A stretch of DNA of 64,000 nt, taken from assembly GCA_035296325.1 (NCBI GenBank), contig DATHBD010000058.1:124001-188000 (forward strand). Reading direction: 5' to 3'. Both the position numbers and the translations under genes were made by a program. The notes under the pieces were generated by a model. That model did not search any database and was not told where the DNA came from. It saw only the letters and a program-made list of their open reading frames with translations. Source of the stretch: DATHBD01 sp035296325 (GTDB lineage Bacteria; Actinomycetota; Actinomycetes; Mycobacteriales; Micromonosporaceae). This document shows, piece after piece, positions 41,191 to 51,364 of this stretch; positions within the stretch are counted from its first letter, which is position 1, and each line of letters begins with the position of its first letter.

Positions 41191-43800
41191 CTAGACCGGG
41201 ACCAGTCGCCACTGCTGGTTGGCGCGGCCGTTGTCGGTCCACTGAATCACCGCGGTGCCGTCCGCCGGCAGGCCCTGGAAGAGGTCGAGCACCTTGCCGC
41301 TGTTGCGGTTCACGAGCTTGGCGTACCCCTCGGGGTTCACCGTGACCTGCCACTGCTGGTTGGCGCCGTTGGTGTTGCGCCACTGGATCGCGGCTGCGCC
41401 ATCGAGCAGGGACTCGCCGATGATGTCGAGCACCATGGTGCTGCCCCGGTTGACCAGCGTGGAGTATCCGCCGCCCGCGTCGACGAGCTGCCACTGCTGG
41501 CTCGCGCTGCCGTTGTCGGTCTGCTGCACGACCGTGGCCTCCGCGGCGGTGGAGCCGCCCGCGATGCCGATGAGCTTGCCGGTGCCGCGGTTCACCAGTT
41601 TGTACGTCGTGCCGGTGGGCGGCGTCGAGCCCGATGCGGTCGGAGTCGGGTTCACCGGCGTGCTCGGAGTGACGCTGTCGGTGGGCCTGACCACGGTCGT
41701 GAAGTCGTGCCCGGCCCGCCACCTCGTGGTGCCCGACTCGTACGCGCCGATGTCGGGTGCCGACCCGGCGTACCCGTCGGTGATGCCGGAGACGGCCACG
41801 CCGCGGTTGATCGCCGGCGAGCCGGCGCGCACCGTGTAGTCCCCGCCGCTCGGGTTGGTGTAGAGCGGGTCGGTGCCGGAGTTGTTGAGGCTCCGCGAGG
41901 TGACCAGGTTGTTGCTGTCGTTCGGGTTGCCGCCGGCGATGTACCCGAAGTCCTGACCGGCGGGGCGCGCGCCGTCGAGGATGTTGTTCCGGACGGTCAG
42001 GTTCGCCACGTGCCCGGCGTTCGCGAAGTAGTTGAAGATCGTGTAGCCCTGGCCGGAGACGATGGTGTTGTTGGTGAAGCTGCCGCGAAGGTACGGCAGG
42101 TTCGACCCGGCCGGGGGCCGGTTGCTGTGGCCGCCGAAGTTGACGCCGTTGCCGCCGTGGTTGATGTTGCCGGTGCTCTTCAGGCCCCAGATGACGTTGT
42201 GGTCCACGCTCACGTCGACGGTGCCGTTGTCGAAGTGCATGCCGTTGCCGGTGTGCACCGGGTCGTGGATCGTGTTGTGGTCGATCCGGGTGCCGGCCAG
42301 CGAGGTGTCGCAGCAGGCGTAGATGCCGCCCAGGTCATACGCGATCTTGGCGTAGCGGTGGATGTTGTTGTAGGCGATGCGGTTGTTCCGGTAGCCGGGG
42401 TTCGGGTACGCGTTGGTGTTCATGTTGATCGCGTCGCGCCCGGTGTCGTTGATCGTGTTGTTGAGGATGCGGCTGTTGTTCGTGCCGACCTCCAGCGTCA
42501 CGCCCGCGGTGTAGGTCCCGCCGTAGCTGACGTTGTGGATCCAGTTGTTCTGCACCAGGTGCCCGGAGCCCTGCAGGTTCACGCCGTTGCCGGCGGAGAG
42601 GGTCAGGGTGCTGTTGCGGATGGTGTTATTGGAGCCGTGCAGCAGCACGCCGCTGTCGAATCGGTGGTTGGCGTCGTAGATGCCGGCGTAGGGCAGGGTC
42701 GAGTCGTACTGTGCGGTCTGCCAGTGCGAGAGGTACTGCCCGTTGATGCCGTCCAGGACGTTGTTGCTGCTGCTGCCGTCGGTCGTGATCGTCGCGGCGA
42801 ACATGCCGATGTCGGTCACGTTGATGTTGCTCCGACCGCGCAGGTCGAACGCGTAGTTCCGCTTCTTGGCGACGACGTTGCTCGGCACGCCGCCGTTGGG
42901 GGCCCGGACGAAGAGCTGGCGCGCGGCCGGGTCGTAGTACCACTGGTTGTTGGCGGTGAGGAAGGCCTTCTTGCCGACCAGCCGGAACTGCTTGATGTTG
43001 CCGCCACCCGGGTAGACGTGGTCGTCGCTCTTCGGGAAGCTGATGTTGATCCGCTTGTTGCTCGCGCTGACGTTGCCGCCGGTGACCGTCGCGGACAGGG
43101 CGACCCAGCCGCCGGCGAAGTACGCCACGGCGCCGGTCAGGTCACCGAAGTTCGGGAAGCTGTTGTAGGTCAGCGTGCCGGTGATCGTCTCGTTGCACGG
43201 CGGGGCCTCGCAGTCGCCGGTGGCGTTGCGCGTCGAGGTCCACCCGCTGGTGATGAAGGCCTGGTTCCACGGGTCCGAACTGGGCGCGGGGAAGGCCGCC
43301 TCCGGCACCATGCTGCTGCCGATGAAGACCTGGTTGGCCCACAGGTCGGTGTTGGACGGGTACTTCGTCGCGCTGTACGGCCGCGCGGCGGTGCCGGCGA
43401 GCGTGACCGGCGCCCGGTACACGTTGCCGCTGTCCTGGACCCAGCCGGTGACCGCGTCGGTGCCGTCGATGGTGACCCTTGCTCCGGGCGCGGAGCGGAA
43501 CGTGATCGGAGCACCCGCGGAGCCGGAGCGGGGCGGCGTGACGGTCTCGCGGTAGGTGCCCGCGGCGATCTCGCAGACGTCCCCGGCGACGGCCACCGTC
43601 GCACAGTGCTGGATGGTGCGGAAGGCGGCGCCGCGCGAGGTACCCGCGTTGGCGTCGTTGCCGTTCGTGGCCACGTGGTACGTGGTTGCGGCGAACGCGG
43701 ACGGAGCGGCGACGAGGGCGATGGCGGCGCCGATGCCCGCCGCTGCCAAGGTCGCCACCAGGGCGGTGGCGCGGGTACTCAGTTTTCTGACGACGTGCAT
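41191..43800 (-). CDS. Secreted right-handed beta-helix protein with C-terminal ricin-type lectin
   Basis: 869 residues from ATG 43800 with GGAGG upstream. Signal peptide 1 to about 37 (ending AFA). The N-terminal pattern YHVATNGNDANAGTSRGAAFRTIQ and multiple N-x-I repeats (NNTIRNSTL, NNWIHNV, NNTINDTG, HNTIHDP, NNTIVSG) form a parallel beta-helix of the pectate-lyase/PL6-like type to about residue 650. After a Thr/Pro/Ser linker, a CBM13-type lectin (about 735-869) shows three QQW repeats. Likely an extracellular polysaccharide-degrading or -binding protein; I cannot name the polysaccharide. A LacI-type palindrome lies upstream. Confidence 0.85.
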   Translation of the reverse strand: MHVVRKLSTRATALVATLAAAGIGAAIALVAAPSAFAATTYHVATNGNDANAGTSRGAAFRTIQHCATVAVAGDVCEIAAGTYRETVTPPRSGSAGAPITFRSAPGARVTIDGTDAVTGWVQDSGNVYRAPVTLAGTAARPYSATKYPSNTDLWANQVFIGSSMVPEAAFPAPSSDPWNQAFITSGWTSTRNATGDCEAPPCNETITGTLTYNSFPNFGDLTGAVAYFAGGWVALSATVTGGNVSASNKRINISFPKSDDHVYPGGGNIKQFRLVGKKAFLTANNQWYYDPAARQLFVRAPNGGVPSNVVAKKRNYAFDLRGRSNINVTDIGMFAATITTDGSSSNNVLDGINGQYLSHWQTAQYDSTLPYAGIYDANHRFDSGVLLHGSNNTIRNSTLTLSAGNGVNLQGSGHLVQNNWIHNVSYGGTYTAGVTLEVGTNNSRILNNTINDTGRDAINMNTNAYPNPGYRNNRIAYNNIHRYAKIAYDLGGIYACCDTSLAGTRIDHNTIHDPVHTGNGMHFDNGTVDVSVDHNVIWGLKSTGNINHGGNGVNFGGHSNRPPAGSNLPYLRGSFTNNTIVSGQGYTIFNYFANAGHVANLTVRNNILDGARPAGQDFGYIAGGNPNDSNNLVTSRSLNNSGTDPLYTNPSGGDYTVRAGSPAINRGVAVSGITDGYAGSAPDIGAYESGTTRWRAGHDFTTVVRPTDSVTPSTPVNPTPTASGSTPPTGTTYKLVNRGTGKLIGIAGGSTAAEATVVQQTDNGSASQQWQLVDAGGGYSTLVNRGSTMVLDIIGESLLDGAAAIQWRNTNGANQQWQVTVNPEGYAKLVNRNSGKVLDLFQGLPADGTAVIQWTDNGRANQQWRLVPV

Positions 43801-44197
43801 GCGCACGTCCTCCTTCCGTTGGCAGCGGGGCATGAGCGTGTCCGGGCGATCCCAGTGGGCGGTATGGGAAGTATTGACGCTTTGTCGATACCGTTGAGCG
43901 AGCCGTCGAATACGGCGCGCTATTTAACGGTATCAATCCCGAACGTGCCAAATGTTACCGGTAACAGCTATCGCGTCAAGGCGCGGGAGTGCGGCTATGG
44001 GCAATCCGCGCATGCATCGACGCCGATCCTGTCGGCGCCGGTCACCAGCGGCGCGTCAACGCTGCCCGGAGCGCCGGGGCCGCCGGCGGCGGGGCCGTTG
44101 GGCCAGGGGCGCCCGGCGGGTGTAAGGCCTGCCCTGGCTGGGTAGGCCGCGTCGGCAGCCGGGTGCGACCCGGGCAGGCATGACCGAGGAGGCACCG
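43801..44197. other. 397-bp divergent intergenic region with palindromic operators
   Basis: No gene seen. On the minus strand a possible -35 TTGATA (complement of 43931-43936) is followed at 17 bases by GTATTC. The left part (43860-43970) is A+T-richer and holds the palindromes listed separately. The right part (44040-44170) is very GC-rich and carries no defined signal. A GAGGAGG site precedes the GTG at 44198. Confidence 0.5.
43887..43966. promoter_or_regulatory. Two palindromic operators upstream of the beta-helix gene
   Basis: TGTTACCGGTAACA (43953-43966) is a perfect 14-bp palindrome with the central CG typical of LacI-family operators. Nearby, GATACCGTT (43887-43895) and AACGGTATC (43926-43934) form a perfect 9-bp inverted repeat spaced by 30 bp that overlaps the probable minus-strand promoter. 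Both suggest sugar-responsive repression of the secreted beta-helix protein. Confidence 0.65.
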
Positions 44198-45139
44198 GTG
44201 ACCCAGCAACGAGCGGCACACTTTGCCGCGACGGGACGCCACACGGCGTCGGAGGTCTCGATGACCTTCATCGGCAACGCCACGACGCTGCTGCGGCTGG
44301 GCAGCTTCACGCTGCTGACCGACCCCAACTTCCTGCACGCCGGTGAGCGCGCCTACCTCGGGTACGGGCTTCACACCCGCCGTCTCCTCGACCCGGCCAT
44401 GGAGATCGACCACCTTCCGCCGCTGGACGCGGTGGTGCTCTCCCATCTCCACGGCGACCATTTCGACCAGGTCTGCCGGGACCGGCTGCCACGCTCCCTG
44501 TCCGTGATCACGACGCCGCACGCGGAGCGACGCCTGCACCGCTGGGGCTTCGGCGGCGCGACCGGCCTGCCGTACTGGGCCGAGACGACCATGCGCCGGG
44601 GTGCCCAGGTGCTGCGGGTGACCTCGGTCCCGGCCCAGCACGGACCGGCCCTGGTGCACCGCCTGATGCCGCACACCATGGGCAGCATCATCGACCTGGA
44701 GGAGGCGGGGCAGCGCCGGTTCCGGCTGTACATCACCGGAGACACCCTGAACCGCCCCCGACTGCGCCAGATCGTCGAGCGCTTCGGCGAGATCGACGCG
44801 ATGCTGATCCACCTCGGGGGCACGCGGGTCCTGGGTACCCTGATGACGATGGACGGCGCCCAGGGTGCGCACCTGCTGGAGCGGGTGCGACCGGGCACCG
44901 CACTGCCGATCCACTACGACGACTACACGGTCTTCAAGTCCCCGCTCTCCGATTTCACCCGTGAGGTCGCGGGACGGAACCTCTCCGCGCTGGTCCGCAC
45001 CTGGGGACGCGGTGAGACGGTCACCCTGCCGCTGCGCGCCACCTCCGCCTCAATCGTTCCGGCCGGCGACGCCGACGCTGGTGGCGCGGACGTGGGCGCT
45101 GTCCCGGCGCACCCGGACGAGCCGGTGGAAGGGCGATAG
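44198..45139 (+). CDS. Metallo-beta-lactamase-fold hydrolase (UlaG/NAPE-PLD-like)
   Basis: 313 residues from GTG 44198, chosen for the GAGGAGG site 6 bases upstream; ATG 44180 is an alternative. The metal motif is SHLHGDHFD (H83, H85, D87, H88), preceded by MTFIGNATTLLRLGSFTLLTDPNF and followed by ITGDT and IHYDDYTVF, the layout of the UlaG/NAPE-PLD-like group. Cytoplasmic, substrate unknown. Its stop is 2 bases from the next GTG, so it is coupled to an uncharacterised gene. Confidence 0.85.
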   Translation: MTQQRAAHFAATGRHTASEVSMTFIGNATTLLRLGSFTLLTDPNFLHAGERAYLGYGLHTRRLLDPAMEIDHLPPLDAVVLSHLHGDHFDQVCRDRLPRSLSVITTPHAERRLHRWGFGGATGLPYWAETTMRRGAQVLRVTSVPAQHGPALVHRLMPHTMGSIIDLEEAGQRRFRLYITGDTLNRPRLRQIVERFGEIDAMLIHLGGTRVLGTLMTMDGAQGAHLLERVRPGTALPIHYDDYTVFKSPLSDFTREVAGRNLSALVRTWGRGETVTLPLRATSASIVPAGDADAGGADVGAVPAHPDEPVEGR

Positions 45140-45141
45140 CG

Positions 45142-46509
45142 GTGGACCCCAGCCGACGGCGCGCGGCGCCGGGCGCAGCGCTCGCCGCGGCCGACAGCGT
45201 GCGCCGCGACGCCCTCGGCACGGTGCTGTTCCGGCTGGGCGTGTCCGGCTTGGGGCACGACGTCGGGCACCTGGGGGCGGACCGTGCCGGTGACCCCGTC
45301 GATGCGGCCGGCGTACCGGGGCCCACCCTGCCTGCGGCGCGGCTCGAGAATCTTGACGCGGGCACGGTGGCGGCCTGGTTCACCGACCAGTTGCCGGCGC
45401 AGCCGTGCGACACCGTCGTCATCGGCTCGCCGCACGGTGCCGCACTGCACCTCGCCGCCGCAATGGGTGCGCCGTGGCTGCCCGCGTCATTCGACATCGG
45501 CGTGGAATTTTCGCAGGACGATCCGGATCATCCGCTTGCCGCCCTGACCGCCGGCCTGGCTGCGGCGGCGGGTGTGCTGCGCGCCAACGACGACGTGATG
45601 GTCCGGCAGGTCCACGACCCGGTCCCGCACCGGAACCGGCTGGCCGGCCTCGCGCTCACGGTGCGCTGGCAGCAGCTGCCCACAGCGTACGGCCGTTACC
45701 TGGACCGCAACCTCGCCCCGGGCGGCTCGGTCGTTCTGGTGCGCGATGTGGGCCGTTGGCCGGTGGTACGCCGCGGTGAGCGGTTCAGCTTCCAACTCGG
45801 CAGCCGAGCGAACGGGCTCGACCCGCTGCAGTTCTACCGGCCGGGCGATGGCGTGGGAAACGCGGTACGGGCGGTGGGCGGTCGAGGGGTCTTCGACGAT
45901 GACCTGCGACCGTTCTGTGACGGGGACACCGAACGGGGGGTGGAAGTCCCGTTCGTGGACGACCTGCGCTGGTGGGCCAGGGACCGCGGCCGGCGCCTGC
46001 GGCAGGTGCTCTACCGGCGGCCCGAGGTGCTCAGCGCGACGGTCGCCGACATGTACCGGCTTCGGCTGCGCCACGCCGGCCGTACCGGGAACCGGCTCGT
46101 CGTGGAGTGCGGTCGCCTCCTGTCGCCGTTGGCCGTACTGCGCGCCGGGCTGGTGCCGTACTGGTGCGAGCACCCGCTGCGGTCCGCGGTCGCCGCCGCC
46201 GAGTGGTGGCTCGCCGGCAGCGACGAGTTCAACTCGGTGGAGGTGCTGCCCGAGCCGCCGGGGGCGGCGCTGTCCACGATGGCGGAGTTGGCGCACTGGG
46301 GTTCGGTGGCATCCTTCGCCGGCCGGCGCGGACTTGTGGACTCCGGCTGCGCCGAGTCGTACCCGCTGGGCGCGGTCAGGTTCGGGCACGCCGGCGCGGT
46401 ACTGGGCCGGTACCGGCAGGACGCGCCGATGCCGCCGCCGCTCACTCCGGACGGCGCGCTGGCGGTCATCGCGGCGGCCAGCGAGACGAGTGGTTTGCTG
46501 GTGCTGTGA
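45142..46509 (+). CDS. Hypothetical protein coupled to the MBL-fold gene
   Basis: 455 residues from GTG 45142, two bases after the preceding stop. No signal peptide or membrane segment. Visible elements are a small Rossmann-like stretch (DTVVIGSPHGAALHLAAAMGAPWLP), a Trp/Arg-rich centre (DDLRWWARDRGRRLRQVLY) and a C-terminal region with YWCEHPLRSAVAAAEWWLAGSD. I do not recognise a family. Coupling to a metallo-beta-lactamase-fold enzyme suggests a shared pathway. Confidence 0.7.
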   Translation: MDPSRRRAAPGAALAAADSVRRDALGTVLFRLGVSGLGHDVGHLGADRAGDPVDAAGVPGPTLPAARLENLDAGTVAAWFTDQLPAQPCDTVVIGSPHGAALHLAAAMGAPWLPASFDIGVEFSQDDPDHPLAALTAGLAAAAGVLRANDDVMVRQVHDPVPHRNRLAGLALTVRWQQLPTAYGRYLDRNLAPGGSVVLVRDVGRWPVVRRGERFSFQLGSRANGLDPLQFYRPGDGVGNAVRAVGGRGVFDDDLRPFCDGDTERGVEVPFVDDLRWWARDRGRRLRQVLYRRPEVLSATVADMYRLRLRHAGRTGNRLVVECGRLLSPLAVLRAGLVPYWCEHPLRSAVAAAEWWLAGSDEFNSVEVLPEPPGAALSTMAELAHWGSVASFAGRRGLVDSGCAESYPLGAVRFGHAGAVLGRYRQDAPMPPPLTPDGALAVIAAASETSGLLVL

Positions 46510-46681
46510 GTTGACGCGGAGAGAATGGCGTCCGACTATTGCGCTGAGTAATTGCAGGATGCGTTTTGCGTTGTGATCAAGCCGAGCTGCGGGTAGCGGC
46601 GCCATTTCGCGTAGACTTCGCTGGACCTGCCTGGGCCGACGTTGTCCCACTCTCTACATCCCGATGACGTCAGGAGGCCTG

Positions 46682-49600
46682 ATGGTCGCCGCACCCGCCA
46701 CGTCGTACCCGCCACGCCAAGGTCTGTACGACCCGGCGTACGAGCACGATGCCTGCGGGGTCGCCTTCGTCGCCGACATCCACGGGCGACGCTCGCACGA
46801 CGTCGTGCGGAACGGACTCTCCGCGCTATGCCGGATGGACCACCGTGGCGCCCGGGGAGCCGAGCCCAACACCGGCGACGGCGCCGGCATCATGATCGGC
46901 GTTCCGGACACCTTCTGCCGGGCGGTCGCCGCCGACGCGGGCATCGATCTGCCCCCGGCCGGCGCGTACGCGACCGGGCTGGTGTTCCTGCCCACCGAGC
47001 CGGATGCCGCGGCCCAGGCGTGCCACATCCTGGAGAAGTACGCCCTGGTCGAGGGCGCCAGCGTGCTCGGCTGGCGCGAGGTGCCCACCCAGCCGGCCGA
47101 CCTGGGCGCCGCCGCGCTGGCCGCGATGCCCCGGATCCGGCAGGTCTTCCTGGCCGCCGAGCGGCTGCGCGCCGGCGACGCCGGGCCGGCCGGCGAGGCG
47201 CTCACCGGCATCGAGCTCGACCGGGTGGCGTACTGCGTGCGCAAGCAGGCCGAGCGGGAGACCCGGGAGCGGGCCGTCAGCCTGTACCTGCCGTCGCTGT
47301 CCGCGCGCACCATCACCTACAAGGGGATGCTCACGCCGGACCAGCTGGTGAGCTTCTACCCGGATCTCTCCGACCCCCGGGTTGAGTCGGCGATCGCACT
47401 GGTGCACTCCCGGTTCTCCACGAACACCTTCCCCTCGTGGCCGCTCGCCCACCCGTACCGGATCATCGCCCACAACGGCGAGATCAACACGATCCGCGGC
47501 AACCTCAACTGGATGGCCGCCCGCGAGGCGCTGCTGGCCACGAAGGCCATCCCGGGCAACGTCCGGCGGCTCTTCCCGGTCTGCACCCCCGACGCCTCCG
47601 ACTCGGCCAGCTTCGACGAGGTGCTGGAGCTGCTGCACCTGGCCGGGCGCAGCCTGCCGCACGCGGTGCTGATGATGATCCCGGAGGCGTGGGAGAACGA
47701 CGCGCTGATGGACCCGGCCCGGCGGGCGTTCTACCAGTTCCACGCCTGCCTGATGGAGCCGTGGGACGGCCCGGCCAGCGTGGCCTTCACCGACGGCACC
47801 GTGGTCGGCGCGGTGCTGGACCGCAACGGCCTGCGTCCGGGCCGCTGGTGGCGCACTGAGGACGGGCTGGTCGTGCTCGCCAGCGAAGCGGGCGTGCTCG
47901 ATCTCGATCCCGGCACCGTCGTCGCCAAGGGCCGGCTGCGCCCGGGGCGGATGTTCCTGGTGGACACCGCGGCTGGTCGCATCGTGGAGGACGACGAGAT
48001 CAAGGCGGAACTGGCGGCGCAGGAGCCCTACGGCGACTGGCTGCACGCCGGGCTGATGCAGTTGGAGTCGTTGCCCGCCCGGGAGCATGTGGTCTACACG
48101 CACGACTCGGTGCAGCGCCGGCAGCAGACCTTCGGGTACACCGAGGAGGAACTCAAGATCCTGCTCGGTCCGATGGCCCGTACCGGCGCGGAGCCGCTCG
48201 GCTCGATGGGCACCGACACCCCGATCGCGCCGCTGTCCACCCGCCCGCGGCTGCTCTACGACTACTTCACCCAGCTCTTCGCGCAGGTCACCAACCCGCC
48301 CCTGGACGCCATCCGGGAAGAGCTCGTGACCAGCGTGGCGACCACGATCGGGCCGGAGGGCAACCTGCTCGACCCTGGGCCGGCGAGCTGCCGCCAGATC
48401 GCGCTGCCGTACCCGGTGATCGACAACGACGACCTCGCCAAGATCCTCGAGGTGGACGACGACGGGGACCTGCCGGGCTTCCGGGCGGTCCGGGTCTCCG
48501 GGCTCTACCGGCTGCGCGACGGCGCGGGCGGGCTCAAGGGCCGGTTGATCGAGATCCTGCGCGGCGTCTCCGAGGCGATCGAGGACGGCGTTCGGATCCT
48601 GGTGCTGTCCGACCGCGACTCCAACGCCGACCTGGCTCCGATCCCGTCGCTGCTGCTCACCGCCGCGGTGCACCAGCACCTGGTCCGGGAGCAGACCCGC
48701 ACCCAGGTTTCGCTGATCGTGGAGTCCGGCGACTGCCGCGAGGTGCACCACGTGGCTGTGCTGCTGGGCTACGGTGCCTCCGCGGTCAACCCGTACCTGG
48801 CGTTCGAGAGCGTCGAGGACCTGATCGCCACGGGCGCGTTGCAGGGCATCCCGGCCGACAAGGCGATCCGCAACTACGTCAAGGCGCTCGGCAAGGGCGT
48901 CCTGAAGATCATGTCGAAGATGGGCATCTCCACCGTGTCGTCGTACACGGGTGCGCAGGTGTTCGAGGCGGTCGGCCTCGACCCGCGACTGGTGGAGCGC
49001 TACTTCACCGGCACGTCCAGCCGGATCGGCGGGATCGGCCTCGCCGAGATCCACGCCGAGGTGGCCGCCCGGCACACCAAGGCCTACCCGGCCAACCCGG
49101 CCGAGCGGGCGCACCGCCGGCTCGAGGTGGGCGGCGAGTACCAGTGGCGCCGCGAGGGTGAGCTGCACCTGTTCAATCCGGAGACGGTGTTCCTCCTCCA
49201 GCACGCCACCCGGTCCAAGCAGTACGACGTCTTCCAGCAGTACACCTCCACCGTGGACGGGCTGGCGGCGAAGTCGGGTTCGCTGCGCGGGCTCTTCGCG
49301 CTGCGTACCGGCGTACGCCCGGCCGTGCCGCTGGACGAGGTGGAGCCGGTGACCGAGATCGTGAAGCGCTTCGCCACCGGTGCGATGAGCTACGGCTCCA
49401 TCTCGGCGGAGTCGCACACCGACCTCGCCATCGCGATGAACCGCCTGGGCGGCAAGTCCAACACCGGCGAGGGCGGCGAGGACATCGAACGGCTCTACGA
49501 CCCGGCCCGGCGTTCCGCCGTGAAGCAGGTCGCCAGCGGTCGGTTCGGCGTGACCACCGAGTACCTGGTGCACGCCGACGACATCCAGATCAAGATGGCG

Positions 49601-51364
49601 CAGGGCGCGAAGCCCGGTGAAGGCGGTCAGCTTCCGGGCAACAAGGTGTGGCCGTGGATCGCCAAGACCCGGCACGCCACTCCGGGCGTCGGGCTGATCT
49701 CGCCACCGCCGCACCACGACATCTACTCCATCGAGGACCTCGCCCAACTGGTGTACGACCTGAAGAACGTAAATCCGGGTGCCCGGGTGCACGTGAAGCT
49801 GGTCTCCGAGATCGGGGTCGGCACGGTGGCGGCCGGCGTGGCCAAGACCAAGGCCGACGTCATCCTCATCGCCGGACACGACGGCGGCACCGGGGCGTCG
49901 CCGTTGAACTCCCTCAAGCACGCCGGTACGCCGTGGGAACTCGGCCTTGCCGAGGCGCAGCAGACGCTGCTCCTCTCCGGGCTGCGCGACCGGGTGACCG
50001 TGCAGGTCGACGGGCAGATGAAGACCGGTCGCGATGTGATCATCGGGGCGCTGCTCGGCGCCGAGGAGTTCGGCTTCGCCACCGCGCCGCTCATCGTCGA
50101 GGGCTGCATCATGATGCGGGTGTGTCATCTCGACACCTGCCCGGTCGGCATCGCGACCCAGAACCCGGTGCTGCGCAAGCGGTACACCGGTAAGCCGGAG
50201 TTCGTGGAGAACTTCTTCCTGTTCCTCGCCGAGGAGGTCCGCCAGTACCTGGCCGATCTCGGGTTCCGCACGCTGGACGAGGCGATCGGGCGGACCGACC
50301 TGCTCGACGTGCTGCCCGCGGTGGACCACTGGAAGGCCGGTGGACTGGACCTCTCGCCGCTGCTGCACGTGCCGGCGCTGGGTGACAACCAGGCCCGGCG
50401 CCAGACCACGAAGCAGGACCACCGGCTGGAGCGGGCGCTCGACAACACCCTGATCGCGGCCGTGGAGCCGGCGCTGGCCCGCGGCGAACGGGTGTCCGTC
50501 GAATTCCCGGTGCGCAACGAGCACCGCAGTGTGGGCGCCATGCTCGGTGGCGAGGTGGTCCGTCGGTTGGGCGGCAACGGCCTCGCCGACGACACCATCC
50601 AGATCACCCTGCGCGGCACCGCCGGCCAGTCGTTCGGCGCGTTCCTCCCGCACGGTGTGACGATGCGGCTGCACGGCGACGCCAACGACTACATCGGCAA
50701 GGGTCTGTCCGGGGGGCGCATCGTGGTGCGCCCCGATGCGGAGGCGCCATTCGCCACCGAGGCGGGCCGGTCGGTGTTCGGCGGCGCCGAGGACCAGATC
50801 ATCGGCGGCAACACGATTCTCTACGGCGCCACCGCCGGCGAGGTGTACCTGCGCGGTCGGGTCGGTGAACGCTTCGGCGTCCGCAACTCCGGCGCCCTCG
50901 CGGTGGTGGAGGGCGTGGGTGACCACGCGTGCGAGTACATGACCGGGGGGGCCGTCGTCGTACTCGGGCCGACCGGGCGCAACTTCGCCGCGGGCATGTC
51001 CGGCGGCATGGCGTTCGTGTGGCGACTCGACCCGCGGCTGGTCAACCGGGAACTCGTGGACCTGCGCGACGTGGCCAGCGAGGACGCCGACATGCTGTGC
51101 GGCCTGGTCGAGCGGCACCTGGCGGAGACGTCCTCACCGGTCGCGGCGGCGTTGCTGGCCCGGTGGTCCGAGGCCCTCGGGGAGTTCACCGCGGTCATCC
51201 CACGCGACTACGAGCGCGCCATGCGGGCCATGCGCGCCGCCGAGGCCGCCGGCCGGGACGTGGACGAGGCCGTGATGGCCGAACTCTTCGCACCGGTATC
51301 CATCTCGCCGGCCGCCCCCGCGGCGCCGGTCGCATCGGTCTCAACGGAGGTTGCACGTGCCTGA
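46682..51364 (+). CDS. gltB: Glutamate synthase, large subunit (NADPH-GOGAT alpha)
   Basis: 1560 residues from ATG 46682 (GGAGG four bases upstream; ATG 46664 is less likely). The propeptide ends before C25 in HDACGVAF, which becomes the N-terminal catalytic cysteine of the glutaminase domain. The central and FMN synthase domains follow (GAMSYGSISAESH; KPGEGGQLPG), the 3Fe-4S cysteines are C1142, C1148 and C1153, and the C-terminal GXGXG beta-helix ends the protein. It transfers the glutamine amide to 2-oxoglutarate. The 172-bp upstream gap is A+T-rich and contains TAGACT (46614-46619) as a possible -10 box. Overlaps gltD. Confidence 0.97.
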   Translation: MVAAPATSYPPRQGLYDPAYEHDACGVAFVADIHGRRSHDVVRNGLSALCRMDHRGARGAEPNTGDGAGIMIGVPDTFCRAVAADAGIDLPPAGAYATGLVFLPTEPDAAAQACHILEKYALVEGASVLGWREVPTQPADLGAAALAAMPRIRQVFLAAERLRAGDAGPAGEALTGIELDRVAYCVRKQAERETRERAVSLYLPSLSARTITYKGMLTPDQLVSFYPDLSDPRVESAIALVHSRFSTNTFPSWPLAHPYRIIAHNGEINTIRGNLNWMAAREALLATKAIPGNVRRLFPVCTPDASDSASFDEVLELLHLAGRSLPHAVLMMIPEAWENDALMDPARRAFYQFHACLMEPWDGPASVAFTDGTVVGAVLDRNGLRPGRWWRTEDGLVVLASEAGVLDLDPGTVVAKGRLRPGRMFLVDTAAGRIVEDDEIKAELAAQEPYGDWLHAGLMQLESLPAREHVVYTHDSVQRRQQTFGYTEEELKILLGPMARTGAEPLGSMGTDTPIAPLSTRPRLLYDYFTQLFAQVTNPPLDAIREELVTSVATTIGPEGNLLDPGPASCRQIALPYPVIDNDDLAKILEVDDDGDLPGFRAVRVSGLYRLRDGAGGLKGRLIEILRGVSEAIEDGVRILVLSDRDSNADLAPIPSLLLTAAVHQHLVREQTRTQVSLIVESGDCREVHHVAVLLGYGASAVNPYLAFESVEDLIATGALQGIPADKAIRNYVKALGKGVLKIMSKMGISTVSSYTGAQVFEAVGLDPRLVERYFTGTSSRIGGIGLAEIHAEVAARHTKAYPANPAERAHRRLEVGGEYQWRREGELHLFNPETVFLLQHATRSKQYDVFQQYTSTVDGLAAKSGSLRGLFALRTGVRPAVPLDEVEPVTEIVKRFATGAMSYGSISAESHTDLAIAMNRLGGKSNTGEGGEDIERLYDPARRSAVKQVASGRFGVTTEYLVHADDIQIKMAQGAKPGEGGQLPGNKVWPWIAKTRHATPGVGLISPPPHHDIYSIEDLAQLVYDLKNVNPGARVHVKLVSEIGVGTVAAGVAKTKADVILIAGHDGGTGASPLNSLKHAGTPWELGLAEAQQTLLLSGLRDRVTVQVDGQMKTGRDVIIGALLGAEEFGFATAPLIVEGCIMMRVCHLDTCPVGIATQNPVLRKRYTGKPEFVENFFLFLAEEVRQYLADLGFRTLDEAIGRTDLLDVLPAVDHWKAGGLDLSPLLHVPALGDNQARRQTTKQDHRLERALDNTLIAAVEPALARGERVSVEFPVRNEHRSVGAMLGGEVVRRLGGNGLADDTIQITLRGTAGQSFGAFLPHGVTMRLHGDANDYIGKGLSGGRIVVRPDAEAPFATEAGRSVFGGAEDQIIGGNTILYGATAGEVYLRGRVGERFGVRNSGALAVVEGVGDHACEYMTGGAVVVLGPTGRNFAAGMSGGMAFVWRLDPRLVNRELVDLRDVASEDADMLCGLVERHLAETSSPVAAALLARWSEALGEFTAVIPRDYERAMRAMRAAEAAGRDVDEAVMAELFAPVSISPAAPAAPVASVSTEVARA

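Noticed and set aside
46826..51118. 1430-codon open frame on the strand opposite gltB
   Set aside because: It mirrors gltB exactly. Long antisense frames are expected in codon-biased GC-rich genes, and its protein has no domain pattern.
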